Assembly: GCA_965371445.1 (NCBI GenBank)
Contig: CBDUYN010000166.1
Span: 1 to 22,885, forward strand
Direction of reading: 5' to 3'
DNA length: 22,885 nucleotides
Source of the DNA: DASWIG01 sp965371445
Lineage (GTDB): Bacteria > Acidobacteriota > Thermoanaerobaculia > Multivoradales > J023
Below the pieces are notes generated by a model, which was not told the DNA's origin, searched no databases, and saw nothing but the letters and a program-made list of their open reading frames with translations. Shown piece after piece: positions 1 to 6,526 of this stretch (positions within the stretch are counted from its first letter, which is position 1; each line of letters starts with the position of its first letter). The position numbers were made by a program, and so were the translations under genes.

Positions 1-1
1 G

Positions 2-331
2 CTTTACCGGCGCCTCTACCGCGCCCGTGACTTCATCGACTCCAACCTGGGCGAGGCGCTTGACCTGACGCAGATTGCCGGCGTCGCCTTCCTCTCGCCC
101 CACCACTTCCTGCGGCTCTTCAGGCAGGCCTTCGCCACGACGCCCCACCAGTACGTGACCGGGCGCCGGATCGAACGGGCGCGGAAGCTCCTGGCCACGA
201 CCGATCGGTCGGTGAGCGAGATCTGCCTCGATGTCGGCTTCGAGAGCCTGGGCTCGTTCAGCACCCTCTTCCGCCGCCGGGTCGGCGTCTCGCCGATGGC
301 CTACCGCAAACAGACCTCACGGCGGCGGTGA
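2..331 (+). CDS. AraC-family transcriptional regulator, C-terminal part (5' end outside window)
   Basis: The frame is open from the window edge to TGA at 329-331 and encodes the C-terminal DNA-binding half of an AraC/XylS regulator. Two helix-turn-helix motifs are visible. The first lies around LTQIAGVAFLSPHHFLRLFR. The second lies around VSEICLDVGFESLGSFSTLF, which leads into the family-typical RRRVGVSPMAYR ending. Such proteins bind promoter DNA, usually under control of an N-terminal sensor domain, which lies outside the window, so ligand and targets cannot be told. The last ~330 bp are about 90% identical at DNA level to the end of the AraC-type gene ending at 7681, so the two are recent paralogues flanking the region between them. 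A GC-rich hairpin follows the stop codon. The family call is secure; the role is unknown. Confidence 0.9.
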   Translation, partial: LYRRLYRARDFIDSNLGEALDLTQIAGVAFLSPHHFLRLFRQAFATTPHQYVTGRRIERARKLLATTDRSVSEICLDVGFESLGSFSTLFRRRVGVSPMAYRKQTSRRR

Positions 332-334
332 CGT

Positions 335-378
335 GCCCGACGCTGGCCTCCCGCCGCCGAAAAAATCCGGCGTCGGGC
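335..378 (+). terminator. Candidate hairpin terminator after the AraC fragment
   Basis: Bases 335-346 (GCCCGACGCTGG) pair with 367-378 (CCGGCGTCGGGC) as a 12-bp stem with one G-T wobble, starting 3 nt after the AraC stop. The loop holds an A-run (about 360-365). No T-tract follows the stem on the plus strand, so this may be a weak or Rho-assisted terminator, or only a stable hairpin. Confidence 0.4.
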
Positions 379-448
379 GACTTCGAGGGGCTGGGCGAGA
401 GGATCATCGACCGGCTGCTCGATTCCGAAAACGGAGGAGCCACCGAAC

Positions 449-556
449 ATGACTTCTGGCACATGCCACCGGCCGCCGTCGCGAGTAGAGTCGGCAAGCT
501 TGGCCGGCCGTGACCGGCCAACGAGGCAGATCCAGCGCCGAGGAGCGGCAAAATGA
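449..556 (+). CDS. Possible 35-aa leader ORF, overlapping the next gene by ATGA
   Basis: A short frame opens with ATG at 449, with GGAGGAG at 433-439 nine bases upstream. It ends with TGA at 554-556, overlapping the ATG of the next gene at 553 in an ATGA junction. Good ribosome-binding site placement and translational coupling are the only evidence. The product (begins MTSGTCHRPP, rich in Arg and Ser) shows no recognisable domain. It may be a coupling leader peptide for the membrane protein downstream, or chance. Confidence 0.3.
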   Translation: MTSGTCHRPPSRVESASLAGRDRPTRQIQRRGAAK

Positions 557-930
557 GTCAGGAACGTCCACCTCGAAAAACGGACCTCGCCGGAAGCAGG
601 ACCAAGAGGCTCCTGGTCTGGGGCCTACCGATCGCGGCGCTCACTCTGAGCGGCTTCTTGGATCTGGAGGTCCGCTTCGTCTGGCCCTCGGCCCTGGGAT
701 GGATGGGCGGCGCTTGCCTGTGGAACGCCCTGGGCTGCGGCCGGATGCACTGCTTCTTCACGGGTCCCTTCTTCCTCCTCATGGCGGTCGCCTCCCTGAT
801 CCACGGGTTTGACGTGGTCTCCTTCGGACCGCACGGCTGGGATGGGATCGGTGGTCTCACTGTCGTAGGCGGCTTGGCGCTGAGTTTCCTCCCGGAACGG
901 ATTTGGGGCAAGTATGCACGCACCAGCTGA
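553..930 (+). CDS. Small Cys/His integral membrane protein of unknown function
   Basis: This 125-aa protein has about four hydrophobic segments (roughly residues 20-36, 42-60, 69-85 and 97-113) and a basic N-terminus. The middle carries a striking motif: C55, N58, then C62-G-R-x-H66-C67 and T70-G-P72 at the entry to the third segment. It ends in PERIWGKY. The clustered Cys/His residues at a membrane face suggest metal or thiol chemistry. I recall similar small membrane proteins near metal-resistance genes, but I cannot name a family with certainty. The start is ATG at 553 with GGAG at 542-545. The possible leader ORF overlaps the start by ATGA. The gene is conventional in length and intact. 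The metal link is inference from the motif and the efflux operons in the window. Confidence 0.75.
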   Translation: MSQERPPRKTDLAGSRTKRLLVWGLPIAALTLSGFLDLEVRFVWPSALGWMGGACLWNALGCGRMHCFFTGPFFLLMAVASLIHGFDVVSFGPHGWDGIGGLTVVGGLALSFLPERIWGKYARTS

Positions 931-1069
931 GCCCATCGGGACGCTCCCCAGGACCGTAGAGCGGGATCAAGTCGGAGAGCAGCGGCGAACGAGAACCGTG
1001 GCGCTTCGTCTGTCCTGGCGGCTCCTCGTAACCCTTCACATGTCAGCGGTCGCAGGGAACGTGGCCCCC

Positions 1070-1230
1070 ACGCGTCCGATCGCCCACAAGGCTCCCGACG
1101 GCGTCTGGACGTTCCATCTCCGTCCCCAGCCGCAAGAGCCGCCAACGACGCCGGGTCGCGCCATCCCGCCTTTTATAACGACGAGGCGATCTCGTTGGAC
1201 AAGCAAGGACGGACCGAGGAGGCGTTGAAG
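1070..1230 (+). pseudogene. Internally deleted relic of a metallophosphoesterase-STAND-TPR gene
   Basis: Bases 1070-1132 match 2930-2992 with a single difference (57 bases from 1076 are identical). That part codes the linker after the phosphoesterase domain (HKAPDGVWTFHLRPQP). Bases 1151-1230 then match about 5009-5088, the last TPR unit (FYNDEAISLDKQGR), with roughly 70 of 80 bases identical. The two pieces lie about 2 kb apart in the full gene but only 18 bp apart here, and they are in different reading frames (frame 2, then frame 1). This is a decayed second copy with a large internal deletion. It ends just before the Uma2 stop codon. No function is expected. Bases 931-1069, upstream, hold nothing I recognise. 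Confidence 0.85.
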
Positions 1231-1262
1231 GCGGACCTCGACTTCCAGCCGGCGTCCCTTGC

Positions 1263-1874
1263 CTACCAGCTCGGGTTCCAGATCTCGGCCATCTCCATCA
1301 CCAGGCCTGGGAGGTCCGGATCGCCTGAAACAGTGGCCGGCGCCTCGAGAATCTCCACCTCGCTGCCACGGCGGTAGATGTGGACCCGCAGTTGGAGAGG
1401 ATCGATGAGCCATCCCAAAAGCGCTCCGGCAGCGATGTACTCGTCCATCTTGGCTTCGACAGCTTTGAGCGCATCCGAGGGCGAACGGAGCTCGACCACA
1501 AATGTCGGACAGAGCGGCAGAAATTTCTCTTTTTGCTCAGGTGCCAGATCGCGGAGCCTGGCGCGCTCGATCCAGGCGGCATCAGGGGAGCGCATGGCGC
1601 CATTGGGCAGGATGAACCCTCCCGAGGAGTCAAAGGCCTGCCCCCGCCGGTCGCGCCGGGCCCAAAGCAGCAACTGGGCGATGATCTCGGCGTTGCGTCC
1701 GGCTGTTCTTCCTCCAGCGGGAGACATGATCTCGAGCCCTCCTTCAGCTCGGCGCTCGATCCGCAGGTCTCGGTTGCTGTGGCAGAGTGCGAAGAGCCGC
1801 TCGTCGTCGAGCTCGATCACCGATCCGAGATCCAGAATCAGGGCGGGGTGGGGATGGATGACGGTTGTCGACAC
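1263..1874 (-). CDS. Uma2-family (DUF820) PD-(D/E)XK nuclease-like protein
   Basis: The 203-aa product matches the Uma2 family in length and order of motifs. It shows EIMSPAGG near residues 48-55, then SPDAAW with D98, then VVELRSPSD with E128, then EAKMDEYIAAGALLGWLIDP with K142, and a C-terminal region ending in PGLVMEMAEIW. D98, E128 and K142 are the expected positions of a PD-(D/E)XK-type metal-dependent nuclease core, although cleavage by Uma2 proteins is poorly documented. The gene starts at ATG (1874) and ends at TAG. It is transcribed away from the metallophosphoesterase-STAND gene, with about 95 bp between the two start codons. Its stop lies about 30 bp from the relic of that gene. 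Uma2 genes are often found in many copies and in mobile neighbourhoods; a link with the STAND gene is only positional. Confidence 0.88.
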   Translation of the reverse strand: MSTTVIHPHPALILDLGSVIELDDERLFALCHSNRDLRIERRAEGGLEIMSPAGGRTAGRNAEIIAQLLLWARRDRRGQAFDSSGGFILPNGAMRSPDAAWIERARLRDLAPEQKEKFLPLCPTFVVELRSPSDALKAVEAKMDEYIAAGALLGWLIDPLQLRVHIYRRGSEVEILEAPATVSGDPDLPGLVMEMAEIWNPSW

Positions 1875-1933
1875 AGTAGTAGCCTCGTGAGGCTGCGACT
1901 CTATCAGAATCCCGACGGAGACCAGAGTCCCGC

Positions 1934-1962
1934 TTGCTCACCCCGACGCCATTTCGTACACT
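1934..1962 (+). promoter_or_regulatory. Possible sigma70-like promoter giving a near-leaderless mRNA
   Basis: TTGCTC (1934-1939) and TACACT (1957-1962) are 17 bp apart, an acceptable though weak -35/-10 pair. A start site about 7 bp further would fall at or next to the ATG at 1970. No Shine-Dalgarno sequence precedes that ATG, which fits leaderless translation. The match is modest and could be chance. Confidence 0.3.
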
Positions 1963-1969
1963 GCCGACG

Positions 1970-3130
1970 ATGGCCCCCACAGCCCCCCGGACGCTGACCT
2001 GGCTCCACTTCTCCGACCTCCACGCCAACCCCACCAAGACGGGATGGGACGCCATGGAGGTCCTCAAGCTCCTGCTTGACGACATGACCCGGGTCCGCGA
2101 CCAGCACGGCCTCGATCCCGACCTGATCTTCTTCACCGGCGACGCCGCCTTCGGACACGACGATCCGGTGGCTCTTGCCGCCCAGTTCGAGGAGGCCGAG
2201 AAGCTCTTCGAGAAGATCCGCGAGCGTTTCGACGTCCCGAAAGAGCGCTTCTTCATCGTCCCGGGTAACCACGACGTCCATCGCGCGAGCGTCACAGAGG
2301 CGGACACGGACTGGCTCGACGGCCTCGCTCAAAAGCATGGCGACAAGGCCGTCGACGTCGTCCACGAGATGATGCAGGCCAAGACGAAGCAGTGGCAGAG
2401 TCTCGTCGAGCGCCTGGCCAGCTACTACGAATTCCTCTTCTGCTACGACTACACGCATCTCCTCACGGACAGCGACCGCCTCATCTGGTCGTGGCGCGAG
2501 GACGTCGGCGCCGTCGACGTTGCCGTCGCCGGGCTCAATACGTCCTGGGCTTGCATCCGTAAAGGCGAGAACGGCCAGCTCTGGACCGGGCTCGAATGGC
2601 AGATCAAGACGCTGCGCCAGAAGCTAGCTGAGAAGGACGACAAACCCGACGTCAGCATCGCCCTGACCCACCATCCTAGCCGTTGGCTCCACGACCACGA
2701 GGGCAACCGGGTCGAACGACTTCTCGAAAGCGGTTTCGATTTCCGATTCCACGGCCACGAGCACGAGGACTGGATCGACGAGAAGAACGGACACGCCCGC
2801 ATCGGAGCGGCGGCCTGCTACGCCCAAGGTCCCCGCGAACGGGGTTACAACTTCGGACGGCTGAACGTGGACGACGGCACCGGAACCGTCTGGTTGCGCC
2901 AGTACGACTCGACCGGCAACGGCTGGGTCACGCGACCGATCGCCCACAAGGCTCCCGACGGCGTCTGGACGTTCCATCTCCGTCCCCAGCCGAAAGAACC
3001 GCCACCGCCGAAGAGGCCTACCCCACCCAAGACGGGACCGCAGTCCCGCGGCATCTTCGGACGCGACAAAGACGTCCGCAAGCTGGCCGCCTCGTCACCA
3101 AGCGTCCGCTGGTCTCGGTCTACGGCCTGA
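1970..3130 (+). CDS. Calcineurin-like metallophosphoesterase domain, 5' part of a frameshifted STAND NTPase gene
   Basis: This 386-aa frame holds a complete calcineurin-like metallophosphoesterase domain. Its metal ligands are all present: SDLH (D16, H18), TGD (D58), PGNHDVH (N100, H101), LTHHP (H234) and FHGHEH (H263, H265). Such enzymes hydrolyse phosphoester bonds in nucleotides, nucleic acids or proteins using two metal ions. After the domain comes a proline-rich linker (PKEPPPPKRPTPPKTG, about 341-356), then GIFGRDKDVRKLAA, which normally leads into a nucleotide-binding domain. The frame then runs into 12 unrelated residues and TGA at 3128. The next frame continues the homology, so this is very likely the N-terminal third of one ~1,064-residue protein. 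ATG 1970 is preferred over TTG 1934 because the domain begins right after it. The cleaved substrate is unknown. In STAND proteins such an N-terminal enzyme usually acts as the effector. Confidence 0.85.
   Translation: MAPTAPRTLTWLHFSDLHANPTKTGWDAMEVLKLLLDDMTRVRDQHGLDPDLIFFTGDAAFGHDDPVALAAQFEEAEKLFEKIRERFDVPKERFFIVPGNHDVHRASVTEADTDWLDGLAQKHGDKAVDVVHEMMQAKTKQWQSLVERLASYYEFLFCYDYTHLLTDSDRLIWSWREDVGAVDVAVAGLNTSWACIRKGENGQLWTGLEWQIKTLRQKLAEKDDKPDVSIALTHHPSRWLHDHEGNRVERLLESGFDFRFHGHEHEDWIDEKNGHARIGAAACYAQGPRERGYNFGRLNVDDGTGTVWLRQYDSTGNGWVTRPIAHKAPDGVWTFHLRPQPKEPPPPKRPTPPKTGPQSRGIFGRDKDVRKLAASSPSVRWSRSTA
3083..3094 (+). other. Frameshift site within the metallophosphoesterase-STAND gene
   Basis: Up to GCC GCC (3086-3091) the protein reads in one frame. 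From CTC GTC ACC (3091) the sensible continuation (LVTKRPLVSVYGLTGVGKTT) is in the -1 frame. One missing base explains it. I see no slippery heptamer (X XXY YYZ) or strong downstream stem, so a disabling deletion or an assembly error is more likely than programmed shifting. Confidence 0.75.
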
Positions 3131-5163
3131 CCGGCGTCGGCAAGACGACGCTCGTCGAGGAACTGCTGCACACGAAGGAGCACGCCGGGCTCCGTTACCA
3201 CCGTGTCCCGATCAGCCAACAGACGACGTTCCGGGGACTCTTCCAGAACTTGGCCCCGGCCCTCGGCGCCGGCAACGAGGGGGCCGACGAGCGCATGGCC
3301 GTCATGAGCCGTTATGCCGTCCTCGAGAAGTGGGCGAAGAAGTCCGAGCCGACGCTGATCCACCTCGAACGCGCCGACCTCCTCCTCGACGACACCGGCG
3401 AACGCTTCCGCGACCACCAGGTCGGCGACTTCTTTGCCGCGATCGCCGACAAGTGCGGGGACGTGCGCGTCGTCCTCGAAGGACGCCGGGCGCCCGGCAA
3501 GGACGTCTTCGCCGCGGACGTCCACGAGGCGATGCGCGTCGGCGGCCTCGGCAAGGACGACCTCGACACCTTCTTCCGCGCGCCGCACCGCAGCCACGCC
3601 GTCGTCTGGAACCTCGACGACGACGCCCTCGCCGACGTCTTCGAACGGCTCGGCGGCGGTAAACAGCGCAAAGCGAGGGCGCATCCGCTGGGCATGGTGC
3701 TCCTGGCGACGCTTGCCGCCGCACGGGGCGAGACGCCCCACGATGTCGTCCACCGTCATTCGGACCTCTTTGCCGAGGCGCTCGAGAAGGAGATCTTCCA
3801 CGAGCTCTACGACGACGTCCTGGACGAGAACGAACGCCACCTCCTGCGTCTTTGCGCGCTCTACCGCGACGAGATCCCCGTCCGTCACGTGGCTGGGCTA
3901 CACGAGCACGTCGGCGACAGCGACGAGAAAGCCTTCGACGCGCTCCTCGACCGTTGCCTGCTGCGTCCCGACACCAAGGAGGAGCGCTTCTCCCTGCACC
4001 AGATGATCGGCGACCTGGTCCGTCGCCGCGAAGCGGACGACGATGTCGTCCTCGACGGACATCATCGGATCGGAGAGCTGTGGCTCGTCGATGCCAAGGG
4101 ACTGCGACGTCTGCCGCAGATCCTGGCCGCCTCGGAGGCGGTGCATCACCTCGTCCTGGGGCAGGGGTGGGAACTGCTGGACGGCGTCCAGGGGCGGTTG
4201 CTCCAGGACGACGTCGTCGCGGAGCTTCGGACGGTATCGCGAAGCCTTTATGGAAATCAGAGGTATCGAGAAGATCGGCGCGTCCTCGAGTTGTTGGTTT
4301 CTGCCGACGATGGCGACCATATGTCCCACCGTTTCCTCGGTGAGCGCATCGAGAAGCTGGAAGGACGCGGCGCGGCGTCGGCGGTCCCGCATTACGAGAA
4401 GGCCTACGACTTGAAGCCGTCCTTCGCCCCCTACGTCAACAACCTGATGCGCTACCTGGAGGAGGACGATCCGCAGCAGTGCGTGGCGATTGGCGAGAAG
4501 GCAATCGCCGACGGTGTCGCCAACGACTACACCCCGGCAATCCTGGCCAAGGCGTTGGAAAAGCTCGGACGCGACGACGAGGCGTCGGCGTTGCGCCAGG
4601 AGCGAATCGAGGCCGGAACGCGCGATCCCGTCTTTTACAACGACGAGGCCGTCCTCCTCGACAAGCAGGGACGGAAAGACGAGGCCTTGCGCGTCCTCGC
4701 CCTGGCGTTCGACCTGGGGGCCGACGATCACCACAGCCGCGCGATCCGGGACCGGCTCGTCGGCGGGGACGCGGCGTCGGCGTCCCGGCAGGAGGCGATC
4801 CGGGACGGCTCGACGAATCCCGCCGATTACAACGACGAGGCCGTCTTCCTGGACCAGCAGGGACGGACCGAGGAGGCGTTGGGCGTCCTCCGGCTGGCCG
4901 TCGGACGCGGGATCGCGGACGACTACACCTATGCGATCCAGGCGAGGCTGCTGGAGAAGACCGGCGCGGCCCGTGAGGCGTCGCGGCTGCGGCGTCAGCG
5001 GATCGACACCGGGTCGCGCGATCCGGTCTTTTACAACGACGAGGCGATCTCGTTGGACAAGCAAGGACGGATCGAGGAAGCGTTGGACGTCCTCCGGTTG
5101 GCCGTGGATCGCGGGATCGACAACGATTACATCCGGACGACGCTTCGTAGGATGGGTGGGTAG
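3091..5163 (+). CDS. STAND (NB-ARC/NACHT-like) NTPase with C-terminal TPR-like repeats, 3' part of the frameshifted gene
   Basis: About 690 residues continue the phosphoesterase gene in the -1 frame. Near the start is a Walker A motif, GLTGVGKTT (about residues 386-394 of the joined protein). A Walker B-like strand, TLIHLERADLLLDD, lies near 462-475. A sensor-like VRVVLEGRR and an NB-ARC-like HPLGMVLLA follow, then a winged-helix-like region and a long helical repeat region. The last third holds three obvious TPR-like units. STAND proteins bind a trigger through their repeats, oligomerise with ATP and switch on the fused N-terminal enzyme; many bacterial ones defend against phage. The frame has no good start codon before the Walker A motif, so separate translation would lose it. 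A CTG overlapping the upstream stop (CTGA, 3127-3130) is the only nearby candidate. The trigger and the biological role are inferred. Confidence 0.82.
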   Translation, partial: LVTKRPLVSVYGLTGVGKTTLVEELLHTKEHAGLRYHRVPISQQTTFRGLFQNLAPALGAGNEGADERMAVMSRYAVLEKWAKKSEPTLIHLERADLLLDDTGERFRDHQVGDFFAAIADKCGDVRVVLEGRRAPGKDVFAADVHEAMRVGGLGKDDLDTFFRAPHRSHAVVWNLDDDALADVFERLGGGKQRKARAHPLGMVLLATLAAARGETPHDVVHRHSDLFAEALEKEIFHELYDDVLDENERHLLRLCALYRDEIPVRHVAGLHEHVGDSDEKAFDALLDRCLLRPDTKEERFSLHQMIGDLVRRREADDDVVLDGHHRIGELWLVDAKGLRRLPQILAASEAVHHLVLGQGWELLDGVQGRLLQDDVVAELRTVSRSLYGNQRYREDRRVLELLVSADDGDHMSHRFLGERIEKLEGRGAASAVPHYEKAYDLKPSFAPYVNNLMRYLEEDDPQQCVAIGEKAIADGVANDYTPAILAKALEKLGRDDEASALRQERIEAGTRDPVFYNDEAVLLDKQGRKDEALRVLALAFDLGADDHHSRAIRDRLVGGDAASASRQEAIRDGSTNPADYNDEAVFLDQQGRTEEALGVLRLAVGRGIADDYTYAIQARLLEKTGAAREASRLRRQRIDTGSRDPVFYNDEAISLDKQGRIEEALDVLRLAVDRGIDNDYIRTTLRRMGG
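4621..5160 (+). repeat. Three coding TPR-like repeat units of 64-68 codons
   Basis: Units begin at 4633, 4825 and 5029 (periods 192 and 204 bp), each opening with FYNDEA or DYNDEA, then LDKQGR or LDQQGR, then EEAL or DEAL, and a long second helix pair. The links between units are alike (RQERIEAGTRDP, RQEAIRDGSTNP, RRQRIDTGSRDP). The high DNA similarity points to recent unit duplication, as expected for a sensor region that changes by gaining or losing units. Confidence 0.85.
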
Positions 5164-5184
5164 ACGTCCGGACGCGTAGCGTCC

Positions 5185-5245
5185 TCTTATTCTTCCCACT
5201 GGGACCGCCGGCGTCCCGCCGGCGGTCCCAGTATGAAGAATAAGA
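5185..5245. repeat. Long palindromic hairpin after the STAND gene (REP-like, possible terminator)
   Basis: This is a near-perfect inverted repeat. The outer stem of 11 bp (5185-5195 with 5235-5245, core CTTATTCTTC/GAAGAATAAG) and the inner 16-bp stem (5198-5213 with 5217-5232, one side ACTGGGACCGCCGGCG) are separated by a 2-nt mismatch and closed by a 3-nt loop. It starts 21 bp after the stop codon, so it can terminate transcription in either direction. Its GC core (5207-5222) recurs in reverse orientation inside the CzcA gene at 10425-10440 and 10457-10470, which suggests a repeated palindromic element. Confidence 0.8.
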
Positions 5246-5651
5246 CCACGGCGAACGCCGCTGTCGGTCGCTCCACGATCCGTTCGGGACGCCACCCACC
5301 GGCTCCCGACCAACTTCAACTTCAACTCCAGGGTTTTGGATAGCCGCCTTCTCGAAACGTTCTCGAACGATGGAGACCTCGACCCAGAATCCTGCCCTGT
5401 TCGGCCTCTCAGGCCCCAATCAGGGGTAGCCTCCCCTTCTGAGGTGCCATCCGTTTAGAAAGCCTCTTGTTTTCAGTAGTTTACGCGGGATTTGGGACAC
5501 TCCGCGAGTTGCGGAAGCGGCCTTCGCGAGCGTGGCGACCGACCAAGCGGCGAGTGATAACCGGCCACCGACGAACGGCCACGGCCTGGGAAAATCCCCT
5601 CGAGCCGATATCCACGCTCCGCGGCCTCGTACTTCTCGAACCGACCCCACG
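5246..5651. other. No gene recognised between the hairpin and vapC
   Basis: Short open frames exist on both strands here, but none has a ribosome-binding site, a recognisable domain or credible length. A small triplicated CAACTT run lies near 5310-5330. I see nothing else. Confidence 0.6.
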
Positions 5652-6167
5652 TTATAAAGCCGACAGCTCACTGTCGTCGGGTTCGTTCTCCCCCTCGGTT
5701 TCAGCGCCGACGACCGATGAAGGGCCCGTGATGATCAGTCCGTGCTCTCTGAACAATTTCCAATCGTCCACATCATAAGTGAATATCTGTGAAACGCCTG
5801 CGCTCAGTGCTGTCGCCGCATGTCGCGCATCATGCACCCGGCGAGCCGTCATGCGATGCTGCTCGACGATGTCCAGCATCAGCTCTGCTGTCGAGGGTCC
5901 TTCGGACAGGACTTCAAGGCAAGATGGAGATCTGATCAGTGTCCGAACTGCGCGTGCAGCCTCTTCGGGTGAATGGCGGGGCTGGGCATGAACCCAGGTC
6001 AGCGCTGCATAGACCTCGCTCAGGATCCCTGTGGTTGTGCAGGCGGGCAAGTCCCCGCTGCGAGCGGCCTCGACAAGCGGTCGTGCCTCGGAGTGGCGGT
6101 CGTCGTCTCGCATCAACGCGCCGATAAAGAGACCTGCGTCGAGCAGGGTACGATCATCCCGGCTCAT
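5652..6167 (-). CDS. PIN-domain ribonuclease, VapC-type toxin
   Basis: The 171-aa product is a PIN-domain protein. The acidic residues expected in the magnesium-binding site are visible: D10 in LLDAG, E51 in SEVYAAL, D113 in HDARHAATAL and D132 or D134 in FTYDVDDW. VapC toxins cleave RNA, commonly tRNA or rRNA, and are silenced by a cognate antitoxin. ATG 6167 was chosen because the PIN fold starts six residues later and because it overlaps the antitoxin stop by 14 bp, the usual vapBC arrangement; a longer frame upstream adds only non-conserved residues. It has an acidic tail of about 20 residues after the domain. The target RNA cannot be predicted. Confidence 0.88.
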   Translation of the reverse strand: MSRDDRTLLDAGLFIGALMRDDDRHSEARPLVEAARSGDLPACTTTGILSEVYAALTWVHAQPRHSPEEAARAVRTLIRSPSCLEVLSEGPSTAELMLDIVEQHRMTARRVHDARHAATALSAGVSQIFTYDVDDWKLFREHGLIITGPSSVVGAETEGENEPDDSELSAL

Positions 6168-6372
6168 CGTAGATCGCGTCTTTCCACCCCCGAGGAATGG
6201 AGCCCTCAAGAACCGGCAAGGGCTCAAGCCGGAGGCGCGGTCTGATGACCACTTCGGCGCCGTCCGGCATCTTGACGGTGAGGATCTCCTCCTCGGCCAG
6301 AACCTCCTCCAAAAGGCTCTCGACGGAGTTGCTCTTGATCTCTTCCAGGGTTGCGGTGTGGGTCGTCAGCAT
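6154..6372 (-). CDS. VapB-type antitoxin
   Basis: This 72-aa protein precedes the PIN-domain gene and overlaps it by 14 bp. It has an N-terminal helix with SVESLLEEVLAEEEI, a short strand pair (LTVKMPDGAEVVIRPR) and an extended C-terminal tail (LEGSIPRGWKDAIYDEPG) of the kind that wraps around a PIN toxin. The start MLTTHTATLEE at 6372 is preferred to upstream starts because conserved-looking sequence begins there, although no strong Shine-Dalgarno site is visible. Antitoxins of this type bind the toxin and usually repress their own promoter, but I see no clear operator. Assignment rests mainly on size, position and overlap. Confidence 0.75.
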   Translation of the reverse strand: MLTTHTATLEEIKSNSVESLLEEVLAEEEILTVKMPDGAEVVIRPRLRLEPLPVLEGSIPRGWKDAIYDEPG

Positions 6373-6526
6373 GATCAGGCTCGTTGTTGATGGTGTCGCG
6401 TTCTGGATACAGGAGTACCAGTCTACCAGAAGACGGGGTCTGAGGTGCAATCTCGGCACCGCCCTACTCGGCTGAGCCCTCCTCCCGCTCCCCATTTGAG
6501 TTGTCGCCCGTTTCGTACGCCTGGTC

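Noticed and set aside
3083..3130. Programmed -1 ribosomal frameshifting
   Set aside because: No slippery heptamer and no obvious downstream pseudoknot or stem at the joint. A point deletion or assembly error is simpler.
4621..5160. CRISPR-like or satellite repeat array
   Set aside because: The repeats are coding, 192-204 bp apart, and differ mostly at codon level; they are TPR units.
3898..5325. A long minus-strand frame opposite the STAND gene
   Set aside because: Its sequence mirrors the TPR repeats as low-complexity peptides; the plus strand carries the TPR signature.
5420..5778. Short frames on both strands between the hairpin and vapC
   Set aside because: No ribosome-binding site, no domain, and composition unlike the neighbouring genes.
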